A DNA stretch of 64,000 nt from an uncultured Alphaproteobacteria bacterium (GCA_934216505.1 CAKQBW010000002.1:35076-99075); one strand, 5' to 3'; shown: positions 1-8,194, numbered from the stretch's first letter. Made by a program: numbers and translations. Notes: a model not told the origin generated them from the letters alone.

Positions 1-416
1 CCCACTTCTTTCAGGCGCTGCTTTCGTTCTTCATCGGGCATTTGGCGCACAAAAGAACGAATTTCTTCGGGAATTTCTGGAATCTGACTGATCCCCTTGA
101 TTAGGGCGCTCAGGTAAAGCCCCGTCCCCCCCACCACAATCGGGCACGAAAGAGCGGGGATAATTTCTTTGGCCCGCATCAGCCAATCCGCCATATTGAC
201 TTGGGTTTGATTATCCGCATAGCCATACAGGTAATGCGGACATTGCGCCTCTTCTTTTTCATCAGGGCGCGCACTTAAAATACGCAAACCTTGATAAACC
301 TGACTGGCATCTGCGTTCACAATTTGGCCATTGATTTTTTTCGCTAAAGCCAATGCTAAACTTGATTTGCCCGAAGCTGTTGGCCCCGCTATCACATAAA
401 TCGTTTGTTCTTTCAT
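1..416 (-). CDS. miaA: tRNA dimethylallyltransferase MiaA (partial, 3' end outside window)
   Basis: Transfers a dimethylallyl group to A37 of tRNAs that read UNN codons. The visible 138 residues begin MKEQTIYVIAG and carry the P-loop GPTASGKS (residues 11-18), an NADASQVY segment matching the family DSxQVY substrate site (Ser replaced by Ala-Ser), and VGGTGLYL. The C-terminal half is cut by the window edge. Start is the ATG at 416: no Shine-Dalgarno is seen, but a TATAAT on the minus strand (423-428) predicts a transcript starting at this very A. Divergent from lptE. Family assignment is firm. Confidence 0.95.
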   Translation of the reverse strand, partial: MKEQTIYVIAGPTASGKSSLALALAKKINGQIVNADASQVYQGLRILSARPDEKEEAQCPHYLYGYADNQTQVNMADWLMRAKEIIPALSCPIVVGGTGLYLSALIKGISQIPEIPEEIRSFVRQMPDEERKQRLKEV

Positions 417-422
417 GGGGAT

Positions 423-428
423 ATTATA
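423..428 (-). promoter_or_regulatory. -10 element of miaA, predicted leaderless
   Basis: TATAAT read on the minus strand ends six bases before the miaA ATG, so the normal start point (seventh base after the hexamer) is the A of the ATG. The -35 at 446-451 (TTTTAA) is weak. No ribosome-binding sequence lies between. Confidence 0.55.
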
Positions 429-508
429 CCCGAAAAAAGATTTTTTTAAAATCCTTTTTTATTGAGTTTTTTGTCTTTTTCTGATATTCTTATAAAAAAG
501 GAGTTCAG

Positions 509-1003
509 ATGAAAAAAATTGCTTTTCTCTTACTTTTCTTGTCTGGGTGTGGTTTTACCCCCCTTTACAGTCATTCTAGCCCCACCTATCGGGCTTTAGA
601 AAATACCAAAATTGACATCAAAAAAATTCCCAATCAGTACGGGGCAAAGATGTATGCACTTTTAAAGGAACAACTCCCCGCTATATCGCAAAATCCCAAA
701 AAAGAATATCTTTTAATTGTCCAAGCCCCGCATTTTACAGGCTATGATAAAACAATTACAAATGATGAATTTGCCAGCACGATTCAAGCCACAGGCACAA
801 CCGCCTATACTTTAAAAGACCTTTTCACCAATAAAATCCTTTTAAACAAAACAACCTCTGCGACCAGTTCTTATATGGTGGAAACAAGCCCTTATGCGAC
901 AACGGTTGCCAAAGAAAAAGTGTATCAAGAACTTTCGGGACAACTGTCCCAGCAAATCGGCCAAGATATTTTGGCTTTTATAACTCAGGATAATCCTTCG
1001 TGA
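509..1003 (+). CDS. lptE: LPS-assembly lipoprotein LptE-like
   Basis: Predicted outer-membrane lipoprotein that would plug and help assemble the LptD translocon for lipopolysaccharide. 164 residues. The N-terminus is a lipoprotein signal with lipobox LSGC (Cys14), followed by GFTPLY, a very typical start of mature alphaproteobacterial LptE. The SD AAAGGAG lies upstream of the ATG. The stop overlaps the GTG start of holA (GTGA), the usual lptE-holA pairing. In many relatives leuS precedes it, but here divergent miaA does. Assignment rests on the signal region, size and the neighbour. Confidence 0.85.
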   Translation: MKKIAFLLLFLSGCGFTPLYSHSSPTYRALENTKIDIKKIPNQYGAKMYALLKEQLPAISQNPKKEYLLIVQAPHFTGYDKTITNDEFASTIQATGTTAYTLKDLFTNKILLNKTTSATSSYMVETSPYATTVAKEKVYQELSGQLSQQIGQDILAFITQDNPS

Positions 1004-2010
1004 AAGCAAAACCTTTTCAAATTTCCGCCTTAAAAGACCAAATTTTAAATCAATTTGCGGGTGTTCTTTTGTTTGGCACAGATACAGCCCGTGTGGCCGA
1101 TTTAGCTAAAATCATCAAAAAAATGATTCACACAAAAGAAGATCCTTTTTCGCTTTTAAGCCTTTCTTCCCATCAACTTAAATCGGCGCCTTTTCTAATT
1201 ACAGACGAGGCCAACACCCCCAGTTTAAGTGCTTCCCGCCGATTGATTTTGATGAAAGATGGGGGAAATTTAAGTTTAGAGGCTTTTTGTGATTTTATAG
1301 ACCATCGGCGGACAGATGCTTTTTTATTGATTACAGCGGACAATTTACCCAAAAATAATGCCCTCAGGTTGGAAGCAGAAAGTCTGCCCAATTTTTTAAC
1401 CATTGCCTGTTATCCCCCTGATGAAATAGAATTAAATAAAATTATTTTTGATGAGGCACAAAAACAAGGCTTTACGATTTCTCCGCAAGCCATTGAATAT
1501 ATGATTCAAAATACAAACGCTAACTTATTGATTTTGAAAAATGAACTAGAAAAACTCGCCTTATACAATTCGGAAAAAAAGCCCGTTTCTTTAGAGATGA
1601 TTCAAAATCTGATGGGCTTAGGTAATGTTTCCATTGATCGTTTTATTCAGGCTGTTTTAAACAAAAAAACAGCACATGCCCTCTTTTATTTCACACTTTT
1701 AATCAACCAAGGCGAACAATGTGTTTCTTTGTGTCGCCTTTTAAATAGGAGTTTGGACTTGCTTGTGATGGGTAAAAACCTCCTGCAAACGGGGAAAAAT
1801 CCCATGCAAGTGGCGGACAGTTTATTAAAAGCCTCTCAATTTCGGCTCAAAAGACCTTTTCAAGAACAGTTAAGACTTTGGTCTGTCCCCCAACTTTTAA
1901 AGGCTAAACGCCTTTTGTTAGAGGGTGAAATCCAAATGAAATTAGGGAATCTTCCCCCTGAATTGATTTTCAAAAAAGTTCTCCTTACTTTGTCAGGCAA
2001 TCCAAAATAA
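1000..2010 (+). CDS. holA: DNA polymerase III subunit delta
   Basis: Delta opens the sliding clamp as part of the clamp loader. 336 residues, the usual length. N-terminal segment VLLFGTDTARVADL and the later delta-type helical collar region (for example VSIDRFIQAVLNKK) fit the family. It starts with GTG at 1000, overlapping the lptE stop by four bases, so translation is probably coupled. Its 3' end overlaps the 3' end of the convergent parB by 26 bases with no terminator visible between them. Confidence 0.88.
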   Translation: MKAKPFQISALKDQILNQFAGVLLFGTDTARVADLAKIIKKMIHTKEDPFSLLSLSSHQLKSAPFLITDEANTPSLSASRRLILMKDGGNLSLEAFCDFIDHRRTDAFLLITADNLPKNNALRLEAESLPNFLTIACYPPDEIELNKIIFDEAQKQGFTISPQAIEYMIQNTNANLLILKNELEKLALYNSEKKPVSLEMIQNLMGLGNVSIDRFIQAVLNKKTAHALFYFTLLINQGEQCVSLCRLLNRSLDLLVMGKNLLQTGKNPMQVADSLLKASQFRLKRPFQEQLRLWSVPQLLKAKRLLLEGEIQMKLGNLPPELIFKKVLLTLSGNPK

Positions 2011-2836
2011 AATGTAATTTACTTAAATCCTTATAAGTAATTGATAAACAACCACTTTTCCCATTCCATTTCAGATGAACTTTTACTCCTAATTTTTGTG
2101 AAAGTTCTTTTTCTAAATCTTTAATATCGGCGTCTTTTTCTTGATAGCGAATCTGCTTTTGTTTGGGATTTTTTTGTTGGTCCGCTAACTTTTCTGTTTC
2201 CCGAACGGTCATGCCTTTGTTTATAATTTCCAAGGCTAATTCTTCTGCCTTAGGCATCCCTAATAAGGCCCGAGCATGTCCAGGCGTCAGTTGTTTTTTT
2301 TCCAACATTTCTTTTACTTTCTCGGGCAATTCCAACAACCGCATCATATTGGCAATATAACTGCGACTTTTTCCCAAAACTTCGGACAATTCTTCTTGCG
2401 TATAGCGAAATTCTTGCAATAATTTCACATAGGCTTGCGCTTCTTCCAACGGATTTAAATTTTCCCGTTGCAGGTTTTCAATCAAAGCTACCTCTAACGT
2501 GTCTTTATCATTAAATTCTTTAATAATAACAGGGACTTCTGTCAATCCCGCCTTTTGAGACGCCCGAAAACGTCTTTCGCCCGCAATAATTTCATACCCC
2601 CCCGCCGCATCAGAACGCACCAATAATGGCTGTAAAACCCCTTTTTGACGAATGGACGAGACCAGTTCCTCTAAAGCCTCCTCATTAAAAACTTTTCGGG
2701 GCTGGAAACGACAAGGTTTTAAAGACGATAACGGCACAAATTGTATATTTTGAAGGCTTTTTTCCGTTCCGTTTTGCCCCAAAAAATCTTCCCCCATTAA
2801 AAAACTTAACCCTTTTCCAAGTCTTTGATTATCCAT
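1985..2836 (-). CDS. parB: Chromosome-partitioning protein ParB
   Basis: ParB binds parS, loads as a CTP-dependent clamp, spreads along DNA and is the cargo for ParA. 283 residues: N-terminal CTPase domain with GERRFRAS (residues 86-93), an ENLQREN box near 119-125, a helix-turn-helix around 145-166 (QEELSEVLGKSRSYIANMM) and a short C-terminal dimer domain. The start overlaps the end of parA by eight bases. Three matching parS sites lie 0.9-1.5 kb upstream. Convergent with holA. Confidence 0.97.
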   Translation of the reverse strand: MDNQRLGKGLSFLMGEDFLGQNGTEKSLQNIQFVPLSSLKPCRFQPRKVFNEEALEELVSSIRQKGVLQPLLVRSDAAGGYEIIAGERRFRASQKAGLTEVPVIIKEFNDKDTLEVALIENLQRENLNPLEEAQAYVKLLQEFRYTQEELSEVLGKSRSYIANMMRLLELPEKVKEMLEKKQLTPGHARALLGMPKAEELALEIINKGMTVRETEKLADQQKNPKQKQIRYQEKDADIKDLEKELSQKLGVKVHLKWNGKSGCLSITYKDLSKLHFILDCLTK

Positions 2837-3608
2837 TGTTTTCTCCTTTCAAACGTTGCAAAACTTCGGCGGCCAGATGAATATAACTTTGGGCGCCAAT
2901 ACTTTTAAAATCATACAGCATCACGGGCTTGCCATGGGAAGGTGCCTCAGGAATCCGCACATTACGGGGAATCACTGTCTTAAAAACCAAATTTCCAAAG
3001 AAGGACCGCACATCGTTTTGAACTGATTTGGCCAAATTAAACCGTGCATCATACATAGTTAAAACAACCCCTAAAATTTTTAGATTAAAATTAAAGTTTT
3101 TCTTAATCTTTTCAATGGTTTTCATCAAATCTGCTACCCCTTCCAAGGCTAGATATTCACATTGAATGGGGATTAAAATTCGGGTGGCCGCCACTAACGC
3201 ATTTAAGGTTAAAAGCCCAACAGCGGGCGGACAATCAATAAAAATATAATCAAAATTCTGTGCCTGTTCTAAGGCTTTTTTTAGGTAAAATTGAGGCATT
3301 TGTGTCCCCGCTAATTCCAAATCAATCCCCAACAGTTCCTGACTGGCTGGAATCACTGATAAATTGGGAATATTCGTCTTTAAAATAGCCGCTGAAATGG
3401 GAGTTTGTCCCGTTAAAACAGAATAAGAACTAGCCCCACCCAAGGCACGTTTCTGCCCAAAACTAACCGTTGCATTGCCTTGCGGATCCAAATCAATCAC
3501 TAAAATCTTTTTGTTTAAACAAGAAAGAGCTGTGGCCAAATTCACCGCTGTGGTTGTTTTTCCCACGCCTCCTTTTTGATTAGAAATTGCAAAAACTTCA
3601 GTTGTCAT
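2829..3608 (-). CDS. parA: Chromosome-partitioning ATPase ParA
   Basis: Deviant Walker ATPase that moves ParB-parS complexes away from the origin. 259 residues; KGGVGKTT (residues 12-19) is the deviant Walker A, and DLDPQGNAT and IFIDCPPAVG are the following conserved segments. I chose the ATG at 3608 rather than the in-frame GTG at 3611 because GGAGG sits six bases upstream of the ATG. It overlaps the rsmG 3' end by 11 bases, so rsmG-parA-parB is one operon. Confidence 0.97.
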   Translation of the reverse strand: MTTEVFAISNQKGGVGKTTTAVNLATALSCLNKKILVIDLDPQGNATVSFGQKRALGGASSYSVLTGQTPISAAILKTNIPNLSVIPASQELLGIDLELAGTQMPQFYLKKALEQAQNFDYIFIDCPPAVGLLTLNALVAATRILIPIQCEYLALEGVADLMKTIEKIKKNFNFNLKILGVVLTMYDARFNLAKSVQNDVRSFFGNLVFKTVIPRNVRIPEAPSHGKPVMLYDFKSIGAQSYIHLAAEVLQRLKGENNG

Positions 3609-4212
3609 CACACACCTCCCTTATTTTTAAAATACAACTTTCTTTTGATATAACACTGGGTAAAATTTCTATTTGACAGGGAATAGAACACGCTTGAATT
3701 TCTTTTTGGACCTCTTTTCCTTTGGGAAAAAAGCAAATTGTTTCACGTGAAACAATTTTTTGACAAAGCGTAAGTATCTGATTTAATTCAGAAAAAGCAC
3801 GACACACTAAAATATCAGCCTTTTTATTTTCAACTTTTTCCACCCGTTCATTGAGAACTTCTATCCCTAAATCCAATTGACGATTTACTTCTTTTAAAAA
3901 GAGGGATTTTTTTAAATCACTTTCTACTAAAATGATTTTTTGAATGGGAAAACCATTCACTTTATTCAGAATGGCTAAAATAATTCCAGGAAATCCACCA
4001 CCACTTCCCACATCTATCAATGTTCCAGCAGGCAGGGAAAATAAATAAAAGAGTTGGGCTGAATCCAACACATGGCGAGTCCAAATTTCCCCTATTGTTT
4101 TATTGGAAATTAGATTAACATGTTTTTGCCACATTAAAAGAATATCAATATACTTTTTGATTTCTTTTTCTGAATTTTTTATTTTCTTTTCCAATTGTTT
4201 CACGTGAAACAT
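3598..4212 (-). CDS. rsmG: 16S rRNA (guanine-527 N7) methyltransferase RsmG
   Basis: Methylates G527 of 16S rRNA using SAM. 204 residues with the SAM-binding segment LIDVGSGGGFPGIILA. It leads the rsmG-parA-parB operon; the mnmG gene that often precedes it is not here. The SD AAGGAG lies directly before the ATG. The first codons (MFHVKQ) are written by a perfect parS site, and a second parS inside the gene encodes VSRET, so two ParB sites are embedded in its coding sequence. Confidence 0.96.
   Translation of the reverse strand: MFHVKQLEKKIKNSEKEIKKYIDILLMWQKHVNLISNKTIGEIWTRHVLDSAQLFYLFSLPAGTLIDVGSGGGFPGIILAILNKVNGFPIQKIILVESDLKKSLFLKEVNRQLDLGIEVLNERVEKVENKKADILVCRAFSELNQILTLCQKIVSRETICFFPKGKEVQKEIQACSIPCQIEILPSVISKESCILKIREVCDDN
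3739..3754. promoter_or_regulatory. parS site (ParB-binding), inside rsmG
   Basis: Exact 16-base palindrome TGTTTCACGTGAAACA, the universal chromosomal parS. In the rsmG frame it encodes part of IVSRETI. Confidence 0.97.
4196..4211. promoter_or_regulatory. parS site overlapping the rsmG start codon
   Basis: Exact TGTTTCACGTGAAACA. It begins inside the rsmG ATG and runs through codons 2-6, so bound ParB would sit on the start of the gene. Confidence 0.97.
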
Positions 4213-4325
4213 TCTCCTTTTTTCGGTTAAAATATATAAGAAAATAAAATGAAAATCAAGTTTTAAAATTTTTTAAATTTCTTGTTTTATATAAAATACA
4301 GCCTTTTTATATGAAAATAAAAAAA

Positions 4326-4341
4326 TGTTTCACGTGAAACA
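4326..4341. promoter_or_regulatory. parS site in the rsmG-dnaQ gap
   Basis: Third exact TGTTTCACGTGAAACA, in a 196-base AT-rich intergenic region between rsmG and dnaQ. A half-site (GTGAAACA) follows near 4400. Confidence 0.97.
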
Positions 4342-4408
4342 TTTTCAAAAAACATCAATTTTATTCAATAATTTCAAATACTTATTTAAAATTTTATCTG
4401 TGAAACAT

Positions 4409-5092
4409 TTATTCTTTTAACCAAATTGGATTCTTTAAAAGTGATAAAAAATCGTCATGCGCTTTTTTTTCTTCTTCAGAAAGAGGCCATGACCGTTTGG
4501 GAAAATGAATTTCTTCTTTAGGGGAATTTTGCACTTTTTGATGAATGGGATTTTCCGGTTTAGACGCAAAAACCAATTCCCGATCAGTAATCAATTCTAA
4601 ATAAACTTCCGCTAACAACTCACTATCCAATAACGCTCCATGGACAGTTCGTTTGCTAGCATCAATATCAAATCTTTTACACAGAACGTCCAAATTTACC
4701 CGTGCCCCAGGAAATTTATTTCGGGCGATTATTAAGGTATCAATCACACGTTCTGAAGAAAGACAAGGTCTATGACATCGTTTTAATTCCATATTCAAAA
4801 ATTTAATATCAAAGGCAGCGTTATGGATCACAAGAGGCGTATTTTCGCCCACGAACGCCAAAAAATCATCTGCAATTTCTTCAAAAGTAGGCTTGTCAGA
4901 CAAAAATTCTTCTGTCAAACCGTGTATACGGACAACTTCCTCGTCCATAGAACGCATTGGATTAATATAGACCTGAAAAGTTTTTCCTGTGGGTTGATGA
5001 TTTTCAAGTTCAACGCACCCAATATCCACAATCCGATCACCGTTATCGGCATCCAAACCTGTTGTTTCTGTATCTAAAACGATTTCACGCAT
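4409..5092 (-). CDS. dnaQ: DNA polymerase III epsilon subunit (3'-5' proofreading exonuclease)
   Basis: Proofreading subunit of the replicative polymerase. 227 residues of the DEDDh family: Exo I VLDTETTG near the N-terminus, Exo II VIHNAAFDIKF, Exo III HGALLDSELLAEVY. The C-terminal tail lacks further domains. Upstream on the minus strand is a TATAAT and a leader with AAAGGATAGG as SD. dnaQ lies near the origin in several alphaproteobacteria, which fits the parS cluster next door. Confidence 0.95.
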   Translation of the reverse strand: MREIVLDTETTGLDADNGDRIVDIGCVELENHQPTGKTFQVYINPMRSMDEEVVRIHGLTEEFLSDKPTFEEIADDFLAFVGENTPLVIHNAAFDIKFLNMELKRCHRPCLSSERVIDTLIIARNKFPGARVNLDVLCKRFDIDASKRTVHGALLDSELLAEVYLELITDRELVFASKPENPIHQKVQNSPKEEIHFPKRSWPLSEEEKKAHDDFLSLLKNPIWLKE

Positions 5093-5412
5093 ATCCTATC
5101 CTTTTGGGGTATTATATCTTTTTTTTGCTTTTTTTTCAACAAAAAGTTATGGGGATAAAAAAGTATAAGTGGGTGCAAAAAAGGACGCAAGAAAAAGTTT
5201 TGCCCAAAAGGGAATTATTTATGATTGGCAAAAAAAGTAATTTTTTTGATCGAAACGATTCGCTTAAAGGTATATCCAAGCCCCCATTTAAAACGATTCG
5301 TTTTATTTTAAAAAAGTGTGTCAAATAAAATAAGAAAAAGTTATGCTAGTTTTGCTATAAACAATAACTACTATTTTATTTATTATAAATAAGAATAGTC
5401 AGAAAGAGAAAA
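5093..5412. other. AT-rich intergenic region, candidate oriC or part of it
   Basis: 320 bases without a convincing gene. A DnaA-box-like TTATCCCCA lies on the minus strand (5150-5158, one change from TTATCCACA). The ten-base direct repeat AAACGATTCG occurs at 5253-5262 and 5291-5300, each holding a GANTC site; the second sits in a near-perfect palindrome (5289-5305). A long AT-only hairpin spans 5371-5398. Hand-counted G/C bias on the + strand changes sign across this area. Origin function is inferred. Confidence 0.45.
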
Positions 5413-6285
5413 TTATTTTTGATCAGGTTCTAAATGTAAAACAATTTCGGCGGTGGGAAAATCCAAATGAATCAGATGTTCCACTTGATCGGCCAACAGA
5501 TGGGCTTGCTTTAAAGAAAGAGAATTGGTCATGTGCAAAGTCATTTGAATAAAGATTTTATTGCCCGATTGACGGGTCCGCAAATCTGAGATTTTATGAA
5601 TATCCGATAAAATAAGAACACAATGCGTTATTTTGTGGCGTACTTCAGGGGAAAGTTCTGTGTCCATCAACATTTCAATGGATTGACAAATAATATCATA
5701 GCTAACTTTGATCAAATAAAACCCAACCCCTATCCCAAATAGGGCATCCAGCCAACCTGTTTTCATAAAATGAGAGGCGATTAAAGATAAAATAACGCCT
5801 GTATTCATCAAAATATCACCCGTGTAGTGGGCTCGATCGGCTTTAATAGAAAGCGAATGCGTACGTTGAATCACATATTGTTGAAACTGAATTAAAATAA
5901 AAGTCAAAACTAAAGCAATGACAATGATGAGAATCCCCGCTGATAAATCCGAAGGGGTCTTTTGTTGAAATAAATGCTGACAGGAGGTATAAATCAAAAT
6001 TCCCCCCGAAATAAGAATAATCATAGATTGCATCAACGAGCCAATTCCTTGGGCTTTTCCATGCCCAAAGCGATGTTTTTTGTCCGCCGGTTGAATGGCG
6101 TTTTTAACAGCGACAAAGTTGATAGAGGAGGTCATTAAATCTTGGATCGAATCAAACAAAGTGGAAAGAATTGCGATAGAGCCCGTTAAAAGAAAGCCCC
6201 CTATTTTTAAAAAAATCAAGGTCAAAGCAACCCAAATAGAGGCCCAACTGGCACACAGCATTAAATAAGAATGATTTTGTTTCAT
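5413..6285 (-). CDS. Cation diffusion facilitator (FieF/CzcD-type metal efflux)
   Basis: Inner-membrane proton-coupled exporter of divalent metals such as zinc or iron. 290 residues, about six membrane helices and a C-terminal cytoplasmic ferredoxin-like domain ending HLEPDQK. Metal-site residues typical of the family are visible: DSIQD in helix 2, HRFGHGKAQ in the following loop, and HYTGD in helix 5. A TATAAT (minus, 6293-6298) ends seven bases before the ATG and no SD is present, so the mRNA is probably leaderless. The exact metal cannot be told. Confidence 0.9.
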   Translation of the reverse strand: MKQNHSYLMLCASWASIWVALTLIFLKIGGFLLTGSIAILSTLFDSIQDLMTSSINFVAVKNAIQPADKKHRFGHGKAQGIGSLMQSMIILISGGILIYTSCQHLFQQKTPSDLSAGILIIVIALVLTFILIQFQQYVIQRTHSLSIKADRAHYTGDILMNTGVILSLIASHFMKTGWLDALFGIGVGFYLIKVSYDIICQSIEMLMDTELSPEVRHKITHCVLILSDIHKISDLRTRQSGNKIFIQMTLHMTNSLSLKQAHLLADQVEHLIHLDFPTAEIVLHLEPDQK

Positions 6286-6292
6286 AAGGTCT

Positions 6293-6298
6293 ATTATA
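6293..6298 (-). promoter_or_regulatory. -10 element of the CDF gene, predicted near-leaderless
   Basis: TATAAT on the minus strand, predicted start at 6286, one base before the ATG at 6285. TAGCAT at 6315-6320 (spacer 16) is a possible -35. Confidence 0.5.
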
Positions 6299-6381
6299 GT
6301 TTTTTTTCTTTAAAATGCTATAGATTTTTTATAAAAACTGTCCTATATAATAACGGAGTATGTTTTTAAAGGAGTTCAAAA

Positions 6382-7326
6382 ATGGCAAGTCTTTATGATG
6401 TATTAGGGGTGTCTAAAAGTGCAACGGAGGCCGAAATTAAAAAGGCTTATCGGCAAAAGGCTCGTACCTTACACCCTGATGTCAATCCAGATAAAAAAGC
6501 CCAAGAGCAATTTCAAAAAATAACAGGGGCCTATGAGATTTTATCAGATAAGGCCAAAAAAGCCCGCTATGACGCAGGGGAAATTGACGAACAGGGGAAT
6601 CCTACCCCCTTTGGGCGGGGGGGCTATGATGGTGGTTCTGGGCCCTTTGGCGGGGCTAGTGGTTTTCGGGGGCAAACCTACAGAAATGGTTCCACAACCT
6701 ATACTAACATTAATCCGGAAGATTTGGCGAGTATGTTTGGGGGTATGGGTGCCGGTATGGGGGGGGGCTTTAATTTTGCTGATTTATTTGGGGGATTAGG
6801 TGGTATGTCGGGACGGCGGTATCAAAGTGCTCCCCAAGGTCAAGATGTACAATATGGGCTTTCTATCCCCTTTAATTTAGCGGTGACGGGGGGAGAAACA
6901 AGCGTGCGGTTGGCTAATGGAAAGCAAGTGAAAGTTAAAGTGCCCGCAGGTGTGGTAGATGATTCTGTCTTGCGTTTAAAAGGTATGGGCGAAATGGGGG
7001 GCGATGCGCTCATTAAAATAAAAGTGGAAGAAAGTGCGCTTTATAAGCGGATAGGCGATGATTTGGAAATGACCCTCCCCTTGACTCTGAAAGAGGCGGT
7101 GTTAGGGACAAAAGTTGTTCTGCCTACCCCGTCAGGGTCGGTGGCCATGAAAATCCCCCCTTATACCAGCGGTAATGAGGTGTTGCGTTTGAAAGGCAAA
7201 GGGGTGGCAGGTCGTGGGGCTTTGCGGGTGAAAATCAGTATTGTTTTGCCCCCGAAAGAGTCCCGTGATTTAACTGAGTTTATTTCTTCATGGAAAGACC
7301 CAACGGGAAATCCACGGTCCTTTTAA
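6382..7326 (+). CDS. DnaJ-family co-chaperone, CbpA type (no zinc finger)
   Basis: J-domain protein that would stimulate a DnaK ATPase. 314 residues: J-domain with HPD at 31-33, a Gly/Phe-rich linker (about 75-145), then two C-terminal substrate-binding domains starting near QGQDVQYGLSIPF. The four CxxCxGxG zinc motifs of true DnaJ are absent, so it is CbpA/DnaJ2-like. TATAAT at 6346-6351 precedes a leader with AAAGGAG. The linker is very G-rich in DNA. Confidence 0.92.
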   Translation: MASLYDVLGVSKSATEAEIKKAYRQKARTLHPDVNPDKKAQEQFQKITGAYEILSDKAKKARYDAGEIDEQGNPTPFGRGGYDGGSGPFGGASGFRGQTYRNGSTTYTNINPEDLASMFGGMGAGMGGGFNFADLFGGLGGMSGRRYQSAPQGQDVQYGLSIPFNLAVTGGETSVRLANGKQVKVKVPAGVVDDSVLRLKGMGEMGGDALIKIKVEESALYKRIGDDLEMTLPLTLKEAVLGTKVVLPTPSGSVAMKIPPYTSGNEVLRLKGKGVAGRGALRVKISIVLPPKESRDLTEFISSWKDPTGNPRSF

Positions 7327-7367
7327 GGGGCTGTTGGAGGCTGGGCCCCAAAGGGGTGAAAAAAATT

Positions 7368-7396
7368 TTGCATTTTTATCCAAAAAGCGATATAAT
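7368..7396 (+). promoter_or_regulatory. Promoter of map, predicted leaderless
   Basis: TTGCAT (7368-7373), 17-base spacer, TATAAT (7391-7396). The expected start is 7403, the A of the map ATG. No SD precedes the gene. Confidence 0.7.
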
Positions 7397-7402
7397 AAAC
7401 AT

Positions 7403-8194
7403 ATGTCAGATTTAACAATTTATTCTTTAAAAGATTTTCCCAAACTCAAAAAAGCGGGGCAATTAGCCGCTGAAGTTTTGGATTACATTACTCCTTTTGT
7501 CCAAGTGGGCGTTTCCACGGCGGCTTTGGATGATTTAATGGATACTTATATTCTGCAACACGGGGGGCGGTCCGCCTGTCGGGGGTATAATGGCTATCCG
7601 AAATGCACCTGTATTTCCCCCAACCATGTGATTTGTCATGGGATTCCCTGCGAATCAAAAATTTTAAAAGAAGGCGATATCATCAACATTGATGTGACCG
7701 TGATTTTGGATGGGTGGTACGGGGATACTTCCCGCATGTATTATGTGGGAAAAGTTGGTGTTAAGGCACGACATTTAGTGGAAGCGACCTATCAAACAAT
7801 GATGGCGGGGATTCAGGCGGCGGGCCCCGACAAAACTACAGGTGATATTGGCGCCGTGATGGAAGAATTGGCCAACAGTAAAGGTTATTCCACTGTTCAT
7901 GATTATTGTGGTCATGGGATTGGTCGGGTTTTTCACAGTGCGCCAAACATTTTGAACTATGGGCGGCGGGGCAAAGGGGTGAAATTGGTCCCTGGACTCG
8001 TCTTTACGGTGGAACCAATGGTCAATACAGGATCTGGTGAGACGCTGACTTTACAAGATGGTTGGACAACGGTGACAAAAGACAAAGGGTTGTCGGCCCA
8101 ATTTGAACATACTTTGGGGATTACAGAAGACGGCATTGAAATTTTTACATTGTCCCCCAAAGGATATACTTATCCGCCTTATCAGGAGGGCTAA
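7403..8194 (+). CDS. map: Methionine aminopeptidase, type I
   Basis: Removes the N-terminal methionine from nascent proteins. 263 residues with the metal-ligand segments INIDVTVILDGWYGDTSR (two Asp), DYCGHGIGRVFH (His), VFTVEPMV (Glu) and FEHTLGIT (Glu). A longer in-frame reading starts at a TTG at 7334, but that stretch contains the promoter; the ATG at 7403 coincides with the predicted transcription start. radC follows two bases after the stop. Confidence 0.96.
   Translation: MSDLTIYSLKDFPKLKKAGQLAAEVLDYITPFVQVGVSTAALDDLMDTYILQHGGRSACRGYNGYPKCTCISPNHVICHGIPCESKILKEGDIINIDVTVILDGWYGDTSRMYYVGKVGVKARHLVEATYQTMMAGIQAAGPDKTTGDIGAVMEELANSKGYSTVHDYCGHGIGRVFHSAPNILNYGRRGKGVKLVPGLVFTVEPMVNTGSGETLTLQDGWTTVTKDKGLSAQFEHTLGITEDGIEIFTLSPKGYTYPPYQEG

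Noticed and set aside
4393..4406. Fourth parS-like site
   Set aside because: Only one half (GTGAAACA) matches; the other arm is degenerate.
5149..5328. Small basic ORF in the dnaQ-CDF gap
   Set aside because: No SD or leaderless promoter, composition is that of AT-rich DNA, and it covers the repeat/palindrome region; more likely non-coding.
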